Assembly (NCBI GenBank): GCA_023426505.1
Contig: JAFAAP010000318.1
Coordinates: 1 to 28,374, forward strand
From: Pseudomonadota bacterium
GTDB lineage: Bacteria > Pseudomonadota > Alphaproteobacteria > Rhizobiales > Beijerinckiaceae
Direction of reading: 5' to 3'
DNA: 28,374 bases
Shown one piece after another: positions 14,226 to 22,473 of this stretch. The notes under the pieces were generated by a model, which saw only the letters and a list, made by a program, of their open reading frames with translations, had not been told where the DNA came from and made no database searches. Position numbers and translations under genes: made by a program. How positions within the stretch are numbered: the stretch's first letter is position 1; every line of letters begins with the position of its first letter.

Positions 14226-15136
14226 AAACGCTCGCTTCCTCCCCAGGACTCATCACCCGCATCGGCGCACCGATCTCCGTGATGGTCGCGGCGTTGCTGG
14301 CGCTCGCCATCGTTGCATGCGCCCTGCTTGCCTCGTGGATCGCGCCCTACGACCCCACGAACCTCGCATCCTTCGAGCTCATGAATGCAGAACTGCCACC
14401 GGCCTTCACGGCCGATGGCGATGCACGGTTTCTCCTGGGCACCGACAACCAGGGACGCGACCTCCTCTCGGCCATGCTTTACGGAGCCCGCGTCTCCATC
14501 GCGATCGGCGGCGGCGCCGTCCTGATGGCGGCGACGCTCGGCGTCGTTCTCGGCCTGCTCGCCGGATATTATGGCGGCAAGGTCGATGCTGTGATCATGC
14601 GCGTGGCCGACGTGATCCTGAGCTTCCCGACGATCCTGCTCGCGCTGCTGGTCAGCGGCGTCGCCCGCGCAATCTTCCCGGGAGCGGCGACGGCCGAGTG
14701 GGCGCCGGTGATCCTGATCTGCGCCATCGCGATCCATGAATGGGTGCAATATGCACGGACCGTGCGTGCCGCCACCATGGTGGAAACGGCCAAGGACTAC
14801 GTGCGCGCCGGCAAGGTGATCGGACTGCCGTCCCGGCGCATCATGCTGCGGCACATCCTGCCGAACGTGATGAGCCCGGTTCTCGTGATCTCCACCATCA
14901 ACCTGGCAGCCGCGGTGCTGACCGAGGCGACCCTGTCGTTCCTGGGCGTCGGCATGCCGCCGACCTATCCATCCCTCGGAACGCTGATCCGCATCGGCAA
15001 CGAGTTCGTCTTCTCGGGCATCTGGTGGATCGCTCTCTTCCCGGCCCTGTTGCTCGTGATCCTGGTACTGGCGGTCAACATCGTGGGCGACTGGCTCCGC
15101 GACCGGTTCAATCCCAAACTGCGGGTGAAACGATGA
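14222..15136 (+). CDS. ABC transporter permease, DppC type
   Basis: The product is 304 residues, partner of the DppB-type subunit in the inner membrane. It starts with a long membrane helix (VMVAALLALAIVACALLASWIAPYD in two parts) followed by the DppC hallmark FLLGTDNQGRDLLSAMLYGARVS. Five to six helices follow, with the ATPase-contact loop DYVRAGKVIGLPSRRIMLRHILPN and the late segment ATLSFLGVGMPP, both typical of the family. Its ATG overlaps the stop codon of the previous gene and its own stop overlaps the ATG of the ATPase gene, so the three are translationally coupled in a tight operon. Confidence 0.93.
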   Translation: MKTLASSPGLITRIGAPISVMVAALLALAIVACALLASWIAPYDPTNLASFELMNAELPPAFTADGDARFLLGTDNQGRDLLSAMLYGARVSIAIGGGAVLMAATLGVVLGLLAGYYGGKVDAVIMRVADVILSFPTILLALLVSGVARAIFPGAATAEWAPVILICAIAIHEWVQYARTVRAATMVETAKDYVRAGKVIGLPSRRIMLRHILPNVMSPVLVISTINLAAAVLTEATLSFLGVGMPPTYPSLGTLIRIGNEFVFSGIWWIALFPALLLVILVLAVNIVGDWLRDRFNPKLRVKR

Positions 15137-16863
15137 GCGTTCCTCAACCGCCTGTCCTCGCCATCGACGGCCTGAGAGTCGAGTATCCACTCGCGAACGG
15201 TTCGGTGTTCACCGCCGTCGAGAATGCATCTCTGGTGATCCAGCCCGGAGAAATCCACGCCCTCGTGGGTGAGTCCGGCGCCGGCAAGACCACCATCGGC
15301 AACGCGGTGATGGGCCTGCTGGAGAAGCCGGGCCGGATCGCCGCCGGCACGATCCACATCGGCGGCAAGCCCTTCGACCCGGCCAAAGGCTCTGCGGAAG
15401 GCGTCGTGCTCGGGCGCGACGTCGGCGCGGTGTTCCAGGATCCGATGACGAGCCTCAACCCGCTCTTCACGGTGGAAAGCCAGCTCACCGAGACCATGCG
15501 GGCCCATCTCAAGCTCGACCGGGCGGCAGCCCGCGCACGCGCCCTTCAGCTCCTGGAAGCGGTCGGGATCCCCGAGCCGCAGCGTCGCCTCAAAGCCTAT
15601 CCGCACCAGCTCTCCGGCGGTCAGCGCCAGCGCGTCGTCATTGCGGCCGCCCTCTCGTGCGACCCGAAGCTCGTTGTCGCGGACGAACCGACGACCGCCC
15701 TCGACGTGTCGGTCCAGGCTCAGATCCTGAAGCTCCTGCGCGACCTAGCCGACGAGCGCGGCATCGGCATCCTCCTCGTCACCCACAACATGGGCGTCGT
15801 GGCGCAGATCGCCGATCGGGTGACGATCATGCACCGCGGCAAGGTGGTTGAATCGGGGCCGACGGTCGAGGTCCTGCGTCGCCCGCGCGCGCCCTATGCG
15901 AAGGCCCTCATCGGAGCCGTCCCGCGGATCGACGCCAAGCTCGACCGCTTTCCGGTACTCGGCGACGAAGGCAAGGGACGTGCGGCAGAAGCCCGTGCGA
16001 TGCTGCGCTCGAGCGCCGCGCGGACTGGTGAGTCCGTCGACGGCGCGCCGATCCTTTCGGTCGAAAACCTGTGTGTAGAGTACATCACGAGCGGCTGGCT
16101 GCCCGGCTCGAAGGGGCACACCTTCCGCGCCGTGGACGGCGTGAGCTTCTCCGTGAACAGCGGCGAAGTGTTCGGCCTCGTCGGCGAGTCGGGCTGCGGC
16201 AAGACCACCATTGCGAATGTCGTCTCGGGTCTCCTCAGCCCGACCGCCGGACGGGTGACCTATCGCGGCCAGACCGTCGCCGGCGAAGGCGCCATCCGTC
16301 GCGTGGGACCGCTGCGCCAAGCGATCCAGATGATCTTCCAGGACCCCTATTCGTCGCTCAACAGCCGCATGCGGATCGGATCGATCCTGGCAGAGCCCAT
16401 CCTGTTCTATCGCCTCGCCTCCTCCAAGGCGCAAGCGGAGGAAGACGTCGCGCGGCTGATCGAGGCCGTAGGGATGGAAGCCGAGGCGGCGGAACGGTTT
16501 CCTCATGCCTTTTCGGGCGGCCAGCGCCAGCGGCTGTCCATCGCCCGCGCGTTAGGCGCGAGGCCCAGGCTCATCGTCTGCGACGAGCCGACCTCGTCCC
16601 TGGACGTGTCGGTGCAGGCCCAGATCCTCAACCTGCTCAAGGATCTGCGGGACGCGACCGGCCTGACGCTTCTGCTCATCAGCCACGACCTCGCGGTGGT
16701 GCGCCAGATGTGCGACCGCGTCGCCGTGATGAGACAGGGCAAGCTCGTGGAGGAGGCTCCGTCCGAAACCCTCTTCACCGCCCCTCAGCACCCTTACACG
16801 CGGGAACTTCTGTCCCTCGTCCCGACCCTCGACCGCATCCGCGGCGAACCCCAAGCCGCCTGA
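15133..16863 (+). CDS. Fused double ABC ATPase (DppD-DppF type)
   Basis: The product is 576 residues and contains two complete ABC ATPase domains that are separate proteins in many Dpp/Opp systems. Domain 1: Walker A GESGAGKTT (46-54), Q-loop Gln102, signature LSGGQRQRV (160-168), Walker B VVADEPT and H-loop His218. A linker of about 80 residues contains the PYAKALIGAVPR tail usual for peptide importers. Domain 2: Walker A GESGCGKTT (351-359), Q-loop FQDPYSSLN, signature FSGGQRQRL (460-468), Walker B IVCDEPTSSLD, H-loop SHDL. All catalytic residues are present in both halves. It powers the two permeases from the cytosolic side. The ATG at 15133 overlaps the preceding stop; a longer upstream frame is just antisense-free read-through of the permease gene in another frame. 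Fused DF ATPases are well known in alphaproteobacteria. Confidence 0.94.
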   Translation: MSVPQPPVLAIDGLRVEYPLANGSVFTAVENASLVIQPGEIHALVGESGAGKTTIGNAVMGLLEKPGRIAAGTIHIGGKPFDPAKGSAEGVVLGRDVGAVFQDPMTSLNPLFTVESQLTETMRAHLKLDRAAARARALQLLEAVGIPEPQRRLKAYPHQLSGGQRQRVVIAAALSCDPKLVVADEPTTALDVSVQAQILKLLRDLADERGIGILLVTHNMGVVAQIADRVTIMHRGKVVESGPTVEVLRRPRAPYAKALIGAVPRIDAKLDRFPVLGDEGKGRAAEARAMLRSSAARTGESVDGAPILSVENLCVEYITSGWLPGSKGHTFRAVDGVSFSVNSGEVFGLVGESGCGKTTIANVVSGLLSPTAGRVTYRGQTVAGEGAIRRVGPLRQAIQMIFQDPYSSLNSRMRIGSILAEPILFYRLASSKAQAEEDVARLIEAVGMEAEAAERFPHAFSGGQRQRLSIARALGARPRLIVCDEPTSSLDVSVQAQILNLLKDLRDATGLTLLLISHDLAVVRQMCDRVAVMRQGKLVEEAPSETLFTAPQHPYTRELLSLVPTLDRIRGEPQAA

Positions 16864-16881
16864 CCGACCGGAGTTTTTTGA

Positions 16882-18336
16882 ATGGCCGATATCATCATCA
16901 CCCACGGCATCGTCGTCACGATGGATCCGCAGCGCCGCGTGATTGAGGACGGTGCGGTCGCGATCGAGAAGGACAGGATCGTGGCGGTGGGTCCGACCAG
17001 CGAGATCACTGCAGTTCATCAGGCGCCGGTGGTCATCGACGCGAAGAACAAGATCGTCATGCCCGGGCTGATCGACGGACATGCCCATGCGGGGCATGGA
17101 TTGATCAAGACCATGGGCGGCGGCGACAGCCAACAATGGTACGAAGCGTGCGAGAAGGCCTATACGGTGGCCTCGACGCCCGAGTTCTGGCGCGCCGAGG
17201 CCCGCCTTGCCGCTCTGGAGCGGCTTCGCTTCGGCGTGACCACCGGCGTGTCGCTCCTTGGCGGCGGCGACACGATCCTGCGCACGGACGAGCCGGTCTA
17301 TGGCGATGCCCATTGCGAGGGCGTGCGAGAGGTCGGAACGCGCTCAGTCGTGGCCGTCGGCCCAACCCGTCCGCCGCATCCTCGGACCTATGCGCGCTTC
17401 GTCGACGGGAAGGCCGTGGAGCGCCCAGTCACCTTCGAGGAGCAGTTCGAGACCTGTCAGACATTGATCAAGACATGGCATGGCAGCCATGGTGGACGTC
17501 TCAACATCGCTCTCATCACGCCCACCCTTCGAGAGGAGCACCGGGAGCAGCTCGGGGAGGCCAATCTGGCGGAAGCTCGCCGGCAGGCCAGGACGACGGC
17601 GGACCTCGCCCGAGAGGCTGGCCTCGTGTTCACGCAGGACGGACACACGAAAGGCAGCGTGGCCTATGCGAAGGAGCTCGGGATCCTCGGGCCTAATGCC
17701 CTCCTGTCGCATTCCACCGACCTCACGCAGGACGAGATCCGGATCGTGGCGGATACCGGCACGAGCATTGCGCACAACCCGAGCGCGATCGCGTCCATCC
17801 TCGGCCGCTGTCCCGTTCCGGAACTGCTGGAGGCCGGCGCCAATGTCTGCCTCGGCTCCGATGCGACGGCGCCGGACCGGTCGGGCGACATGTTCCGCCA
17901 CATGCAGCAATGCATGCATTACCACCGCACCTACTTCAAGGATCCGACCTGGCTTCCGCCCGGGCGGGTGCTGGAGATGTGCACCATCGATGGCGCGAAG
18001 GCGCTCGGCATGGAGAAGGAGATCGGTTCGCTCGAAGTCGGAAAGAAGGCGGACGTGGTTCTCCTCGACCTGCGGCGCCCGCACCTCTACCCGCTCAACA
18101 TGCCGGTCTTCCGCCTGATCTATTTCGCGAACGGCAACGACGTCGACACGGTGATCGTCGACGGGCGCATCGCGCTCCGGGACCGGAAGGCGATGTTCGT
18201 GGACGAGGACGAGATCCTCGACGAGGCACAACGTGAAACCGACGCCATGCTCGATCGGACCGGCTTCCGTTCCATGCTGGAGATGCCGAGGATGTTCTGG
18301 AACCACGTTCGGGCGACCGACCAGATCGAACACTAA
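16882..18336 (+). CDS. ATZ/TRZ-type amidohydrolase (SsnA/TrzN/guanine-deaminase-like)
   Basis: The product is 484 residues of the amidohydrolase superfamily, subtype of chlorohydrolases and aromatic-amine deaminases. Opening beta domain: ADIIITHGIVVTMDPQRRV. Metal site: PGLIDGHAHAGHG (His67, His69), the later TQDGHTKGS and LLSHSTDL histidines and GSDATAPD with the catalytic aspartate; C-terminal GSLEVGKKADVVLLDLR and VDTVIVDGRIALRD are standard. The usual H-x-x-E after the second histidine pair is replaced by QDGHTKGS, so the chemistry may differ from classical deaminases. GGAG eight bases before the ATG supports the start. It follows the ATPase gene by 18 bases and closes the transporter operon, so it most likely acts on the imported compound or on a product of the other two hydrolases. 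Followed by a strong hairpin. Confidence 0.9.
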   Translation: MADIIITHGIVVTMDPQRRVIEDGAVAIEKDRIVAVGPTSEITAVHQAPVVIDAKNKIVMPGLIDGHAHAGHGLIKTMGGGDSQQWYEACEKAYTVASTPEFWRAEARLAALERLRFGVTTGVSLLGGGDTILRTDEPVYGDAHCEGVREVGTRSVVAVGPTRPPHPRTYARFVDGKAVERPVTFEEQFETCQTLIKTWHGSHGGRLNIALITPTLREEHREQLGEANLAEARRQARTTADLAREAGLVFTQDGHTKGSVAYAKELGILGPNALLSHSTDLTQDEIRIVADTGTSIAHNPSAIASILGRCPVPELLEAGANVCLGSDATAPDRSGDMFRHMQQCMHYHRTYFKDPTWLPPGRVLEMCTIDGAKALGMEKEIGSLEVGKKADVVLLDLRRPHLYPLNMPVFRLIYFANGNDVDTVIVDGRIALRDRKAMFVDEDEILDEAQRETDAMLDRTGFRSMLEMPRMFWNHVRATDQIEH

Positions 18337-18344
18337 ACCCGACC

Positions 18345-18377
18345 TGGATCATTCGGTTCGGCAGGCCGGATGATCCA
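18345..18377 (+). terminator. Strong 3'-end hairpin of the transporter operon
   Basis: TGGATCATTCGG (18345-18356) pairs with CCGGATGATCCA (18366-18377): twelve pairs including one G-U, loop of nine bases. It begins nine bases after the amidohydrolase stop. No T-run follows, so it may be a mRNA-stabilising 3' end or a Rho-assisted site more than a classical intrinsic terminator. Confidence 0.55.
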
Positions 18378-18465
18378 TACACCCTTGGAAATGAACATCA
18401 CCCGCGCCTGAGCCGCGGACAGAAGCGGCTGCGCGAGCGGCTGCAACGAAAGGGTCCTGCGTCCC

Positions 18466-19704
18466 GTGAGCTCGTACGAAAACAGAAAGCCGAGCCCAAG
18501 ACCGCCTCCATCGCGGACCATGCGCGTCGGAAGCTTCGTTTCCCTTTGCCTTGTTGTGGCTGCGTTCAATCTTCGGCCGGCGCTCACGGGGCTGGCAACG
18601 CTTCTTACGGAGGTCCAGCAGGCGCTCGCGCTCAACAGCTTCTGGACGGGAGCCCTGACCACCGCGCCGGTGCTCTGCTTTGGGTTGACCGGGCCATTTG
18701 CCCCAGTGATCGCCTCGCGATTGGGGTTGGAAAGGGCGATCTGCCTTCTCTTCCTGCTCCTGGCCACTAGCCTCGGGTTGCGTGCGCTGCCTCACCCTGG
18801 CGCAATGGCGGCCAGCACCCTGGCGGCCGGCGCGGCGATCGGCATGGCGGGCGTGCTCCTGCCCGTCGTCATCCGCAGGGATTTCCCGAACCGACTCGGT
18901 CTGATGACGGGGCTCTACACCATGGTTCTCAGCGTCGGCGGCGCGAGCGCGGCCGGTCTGACCCCGATGCTGGAGCGTGCGAGCGGCTCCTGGACTGCAG
19001 CTCTTGCTGCGTGGAGCGTTCCGGCCGTCATCGCCGCGCTCCTGTGGGGCATCCTGGCGCGGACCAGTGTCCCGAGCATCCGGTCCGCCAAGCCTACCCG
19101 CTTCGCGGCCCTGATGGGCGACCGGGTCGCCTGGTCCGTCACGGCCTTCATGGGCCTACAGGCAGGCCTAGCCTTCGTCGTCCTCGGCTGGCTGCCGACC
19201 CTGCTGCGTGACCGCGGGCTCGACAACGTCCACGCAGGAATGATGACCTCGACCTCGATCATGGCCCAAACGGTCACGGCGCTCCTGGTCCCGACCCTTG
19301 CGGCCAAGCGGCTGTCGCCGAAGCTCCTGATCGTGCTGGTGCTTGCGAGCACCGGGGCCGGCTTCCTCGGGCTCCTCTATGCCCCGATGGCGTCCGGCCA
19401 TGTATGGGCCCTTCTCCTCGGCCTCGGGCAGGGCGGCCTCTTCGGCCTTGCGCTGCTGTTCATTTCGCTGCGCTCCCCCTCCCCGGAAGCCGCCGCGATG
19501 CTTTCGGGTATGTCGCAGAGCATCGGTTACCTCGGTGCGAGCCTCTGTCCTTTCGCGGTCGGGCTCCTCCGAGATGTCCACCATGGCCCGGAGTGGCCGA
19601 CTGTTCTGGTCGTGGCAATCACCCTCCTCTGTCTCCGGTCCGGCTTTCAGGCCGCACGGCCCGGCTACGTCCTTGCCTCTTCGGAAGGATCCGTGCGGAA
19701 CTGA
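18466..19704 (+). CDS. MFS transporter, CynX/NimT family
   Basis: The product is 412 residues with about twelve membrane helices. Its first helix contains LVVAAFNLRPALTGLATLL, a hallmark of the CynX/NimT branch of the major facilitator superfamily, and LPVVIRRDFPNRLGLMTGLYTMVLS matches the conserved middle of that branch. Family members carry cyanate, 2-nitroimidazole or other small polar nitrogen compounds, usually with unknown direction. Placement after the amidohydrolase operon fits uptake or export of a small nitrogen compound made there. The start is uncertain: GTG at 18466 has AAAGGG upstream at a long distance, while ATG at 18520 has no clear ribosome-binding site but gives a shorter cytosolic tail. 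It converges on the MFS_3 gene. Confidence 0.87.
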   Translation: MSSYENRKPSPRPPPSRTMRVGSFVSLCLVVAAFNLRPALTGLATLLTEVQQALALNSFWTGALTTAPVLCFGLTGPFAPVIASRLGLERAICLLFLLLATSLGLRALPHPGAMAASTLAAGAAIGMAGVLLPVVIRRDFPNRLGLMTGLYTMVLSVGGASAAGLTPMLERASGSWTAALAAWSVPAVIAALLWGILARTSVPSIRSAKPTRFAALMGDRVAWSVTAFMGLQAGLAFVVLGWLPTLLRDRGLDNVHAGMMTSTSIMAQTVTALLVPTLAAKRLSPKLLIVLVLASTGAGFLGLLYAPMASGHVWALLLGLGQGGLFGLALLFISLRSPSPEAAAMLSGMSQSIGYLGASLCPFAVGLLRDVHHGPEWPTVLVVAITLLCLRSGFQAARPGYVLASSEGSVRN

Positions 19705-19722
19705 CGACGGCGCCTTTGCGGC

Positions 19723-21402
19723 TCAGGATGAGCGGATCGGATCCGTGAGCGGGTCGGCCATCTCGCGGGCCGGCGGAATATGGTGCGTTGCGATCCACCC
19801 CGTCGGGCGCTCGAGCATCCGGCGCACTTTGGGCAATTCAGGGCCTTGGTGGAGCGCCCGAAGCCTCTCGCCGACGACGGCATCGGCATGGGTGATCCGC
19901 TGATTGTGACGGATGTATTCGAGCCATGTCGGGGTGTGATAGCGCTCGACCCAGATGTTGACGTTCTCAAGGTCGCGCAGGAGCGTCCAGTGACGGGCGC
20001 CGTCGCGCCGCCGGATTCGCTTCCGCTCGGCCATGATCGAGAGGAACTCGACCAGGTCCTCCTCCTGGATCACATACTCGATCGTGATCACGACAGGACC
20101 GCTGTGGGGCCGGATATCGACGGCGACGCTGGGTTCCTTCCAGCGGTTGAGGGGATCCAAGTTCACGGTCTTCAGCTCAGGCAGTGGAAAACGTAGCCCG
20201 AGCGCCGCGCCAGCGACCAGCACGACGGCGGAGATCAGGAGAGCGTCGTCCGTCCCGAACCGCTCCGCTGAAGCGCCCCAGACCCAACTGCCGAACGCCA
20301 TCCCGCCGAAGGTCGCCATCTGATAGAGGGCGAGTGCACGACCGACGACCCAGCGGGGCGAGGAAAGCTGGACGGTCGCGTTGAAGCTCGACAACGCCAG
20401 CACCCAGCTTGCACCGCCGATGGCCATCGCCGGAATGGTAACAAGCGAAGTCGTGCTCATTCCCACGATGGCCGCGCAGACGGCAAAGCTGACGAACGAA
20501 ACGCGAACAAGGGCCTCGAGGGATAGCGCCTGCCTCAGGCGTGTGCTGAGGAAGGCACCTCCGACCGCTCCCAACCCGAAAGACCCGAGCAGAAGTCCGT
20601 AGGTGAACGGTCCGCCGCTGATCAGATCCCGGGCGACGAGAGGCATGAGGGCCTGAATGGCGATCGCCGCGAGACCGAAGATTGCGCCGCGCAGCAGAAC
20701 GACGCCGATCTTGGGAGACATCGCGACATAGCGAAGGCCCGCCGCCATGGCAGCTCCCAGGGTCTCCGGCGGAAGCACCCGAGGCGGCGTCACAGGCCTC
20801 CATCGTGCCAGAACGAATATGAGGCCAAGGTAGCTGAACGCGTTCGTGGCGAAGGCCGCAAAGGCTCCGATCGTCGCGACAATCATGCCGCCGATTGCCG
20901 GCCCGACGCTTCGGGCAATGTTGAAACCCATGCTGTTGAGCGCGATGGCGGCCGGCAGTTCCGATCGCGGCACCATCTCCCCCACCAGAGACTGCCAAGC
21001 CGGGCCGTTGAAGGCCGTACCGCAGCCCACCAGGAAGGTGAAGGTGAGAAGGAGCCAGGGCGTCACGAGGCCGAAATAGGTGCATGCCGTCAGCGCGACC
21101 GACACGACGAGCAGGAAAAGCTGCGCCGCCAGCATCAGCTTGCGTCGGTCGAAGTTGTCCGCGATCGCTCCGGCGGCCAGGGAGAACAGCATGATCGGCA
21201 GCGTCGTCGAGGCCTGCACCAGGGCCACATAGTCGGCCGAGGCACCAATCGAGGTCATGAGCCAGGCCGCGCCGACGGATTGGATGAGCCCTCCGAAATT
21301 GGACGCGAGACTGGCAACCCAGACGGCGAGGAAAATGCGGTGTCGAAACGGGGACAGGGGGGAGTTCTTCTGCTCCGAAACCTTGGCGTCCTTGACCGAC
21401 AT
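19723..21402 (-). CDS. MFS_3 family transporter with C-terminal soluble domain
   Basis: The product is 559 residues. Residues about 15-400 form a twelve-helix major facilitator of the MFS_3 type (EntS/antibiotic-efflux-like): SPFRHRIFLAVWVASLASNFG opens the first helix (given as its 20 key residues plus one), SLAAGAIADNFDRRKL is the loop 2-3 signature and SELPAAIALNSMGFNIARSVGPAIGG the middle motif. About 150 further residues are soluble and include VVITIEYVIQEEDLVEFL, ARHWTLLRDLENVNIWVERY and WLEYIRHNQRIT, resembling a ferredoxin-like (antibiotic-monooxygenase-type) domain, an extension known in this family. A proton-driven exporter is the likely function. The ATG at 21402 has GAGGA ten bases upstream; an ATG at 21429 would add nine residues without a ribosome-binding site. 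Last gene of the minus-strand series. Confidence 0.88.
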   Translation of the reverse strand: MSVKDAKVSEQKNSPLSPFRHRIFLAVWVASLASNFGGLIQSVGAAWLMTSIGASADYVALVQASTTLPIMLFSLAAGAIADNFDRRKLMLAAQLFLLVVSVALTACTYFGLVTPWLLLTFTFLVGCGTAFNGPAWQSLVGEMVPRSELPAAIALNSMGFNIARSVGPAIGGMIVATIGAFAAFATNAFSYLGLIFVLARWRPVTPPRVLPPETLGAAMAAGLRYVAMSPKIGVVLLRGAIFGLAAIAIQALMPLVARDLISGGPFTYGLLLGSFGLGAVGGAFLSTRLRQALSLEALVRVSFVSFAVCAAIVGMSTTSLVTIPAMAIGGASWVLALSSFNATVQLSSPRWVVGRALALYQMATFGGMAFGSWVWGASAERFGTDDALLISAVVLVAGAALGLRFPLPELKTVNLDPLNRWKEPSVAVDIRPHSGPVVITIEYVIQEEDLVEFLSIMAERKRIRRRDGARHWTLLRDLENVNIWVERYHTPTWLEYIRHNQRITHADAVVGERLRALHQGPELPKVRRMLERPTGWIATHHIPPAREMADPLTDPIRSS

Positions 21403-21489
21403 AGGAGGTTCGTCCTCGCGTGTTCTCATTCGACTGACGGGCGGGTGAGGCTAGGGGAAACCAGCGAGCGGAGCCGTGACCGACGACAT

Positions 21490-22401
21490 TCAGGAATGGG
21501 CCTCGTTCCACGCCGTCATGACTTCGAATACGATGGCATGCCGCCGCGCCAGCGCATCGATATCTGTGGAATAGCCGCCACCGATGACGGCGACGAGCGG
21601 AATATCACGGCTTCGCGCCTCCTCGACCACCAGTTCGTCCCTCCGCCGTAATCCCGCATCCGACAATGAAAGCCTCCCAAGCTTATCGTCCCGGTGCGGG
21701 TCGACGCCCGCATTCAGGAAGACCAGATCGGGAGCGAGCGCGTCGAGCAGGCGCGGGAGATGGGCTCGCAGGACGTCCACGTATTCATCGTCCCCCATCC
21801 CGTCGGCCAAGCCGATATCGAGATCGCTCGGGATCTTGCGGACAGGGTAGTTTTTCTCGGCATGGATCGAGAAGGTGAAAAGGTCGGGGTCGTCGCGCAG
21901 GCAGTCCGCCGTGCCGTCGCCCTGATGCACATCGAGGTCCACCACGAGCGCGCGCTGGATCCGTCCGTCCCTTTTCAGGGCCTTGGCAGCCACGGCGACA
22001 TCGTTGAAGACACAGAAACCGGCCCCGGTCTCCCGCTGCCCATGGTGACTGCCGCCAGCGGTGCTGCCGGCTAGGCCATGCGCGAGGGCAAGCTCGGCAG
22101 CCATGAGCGTCCCGGCCGCCGAGGTCCTGGCGCGGCGGACCACGCCCTCATCCACCGGCAACCCAATGCGGCGCTCGATGTCCCGCGGCACCGTACAGGC
22201 CAGAACATGATCGACATATGTCCGGTCATGGGCCAAAGCGATGAGGTCGGCCGGAGCAGCTGCCGGCTTCACGAACCCGGCCGCCGCAAGCCCCCCCTCT
22301 TCCAGGATCTCCGCCAAGCGGCCATATTTTCGCATCGGAAACCGATGTCCGTCGGGGAGTGTGGCCTGATAGGCGGGGTGGGAGACGAGCGGCAAAGGCA
22401 T
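21490..22401 (-). CDS. Histone-deacetylase-family protein (zinc deacetylase/amidohydrolase)
   Basis: The product is 303 residues, the length of bacterial class IV-like HDAC family members. It starts MPLPLVSHPAYQATLPDGHRF and contains the full catalytic set: GGSHHGQ with the His119-His120 pair, GAGFCVFNDVAVAAKAL, DLDVHQGDGT (zinc ligands Asp157 and His159), NAGVDPHRDDKLGRL (Asp234) and a late IGGGYS. Bacterial relatives remove acyl groups from lysine, polyamines or small amides such as acetoin-pathway or acetylpolyamine substrates; the substrate here is unknown. The frame extends to a TTG at 22437, but the ATG at 22401 matches the family's N terminus. It follows spoVR by 70 bases and precedes the MFS_3 gene on the same strand, so co-transcription is plausible. 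Confidence 0.9.
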   Translation of the reverse strand: MPLPLVSHPAYQATLPDGHRFPMRKYGRLAEILEEGGLAAAGFVKPAAAPADLIALAHDRTYVDHVLACTVPRDIERRIGLPVDEGVVRRARTSAAGTLMAAELALAHGLAGSTAGGSHHGQRETGAGFCVFNDVAVAAKALKRDGRIQRALVVDLDVHQGDGTADCLRDDPDLFTFSIHAEKNYPVRKIPSDLDIGLADGMGDDEYVDVLRAHLPRLLDALAPDLVFLNAGVDPHRDDKLGRLSLSDAGLRRRDELVVEEARSRDIPLVAVIGGGYSTDIDALARRHAIVFEVMTAWNEAHS

Positions 22402-22449
22402 GGAGAGGCAATGTAGCGCCCCCTCCGTCGGGTGCAACGGAGCAATCGC

Positions 22450-22473
22450 GAGACCGGCGCGTACCGGCGTCTC
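22450..22473 (-). other. Stem at the spoVR stop codon
   Basis: GAGACCGG and CCGG-CG-TCTC (22450-22457 with 22464-22473) form an eight-pair stem with a two-base bulge, overlapping the spoVR stop. No T-run follows in the minus direction. It may attenuate read-through from the stress operon into the deacetylase gene or simply protect the 3' end; weak evidence. Confidence 0.35.

Noticed and set aside
14740..15132. Upstream extension of the fused ATPase to 707 residues
   Set aside because: The extra part overlaps the DppC permease in another frame and has no ABC features; ATG 15133 overlaps the permease stop as expected in a coupled operon.
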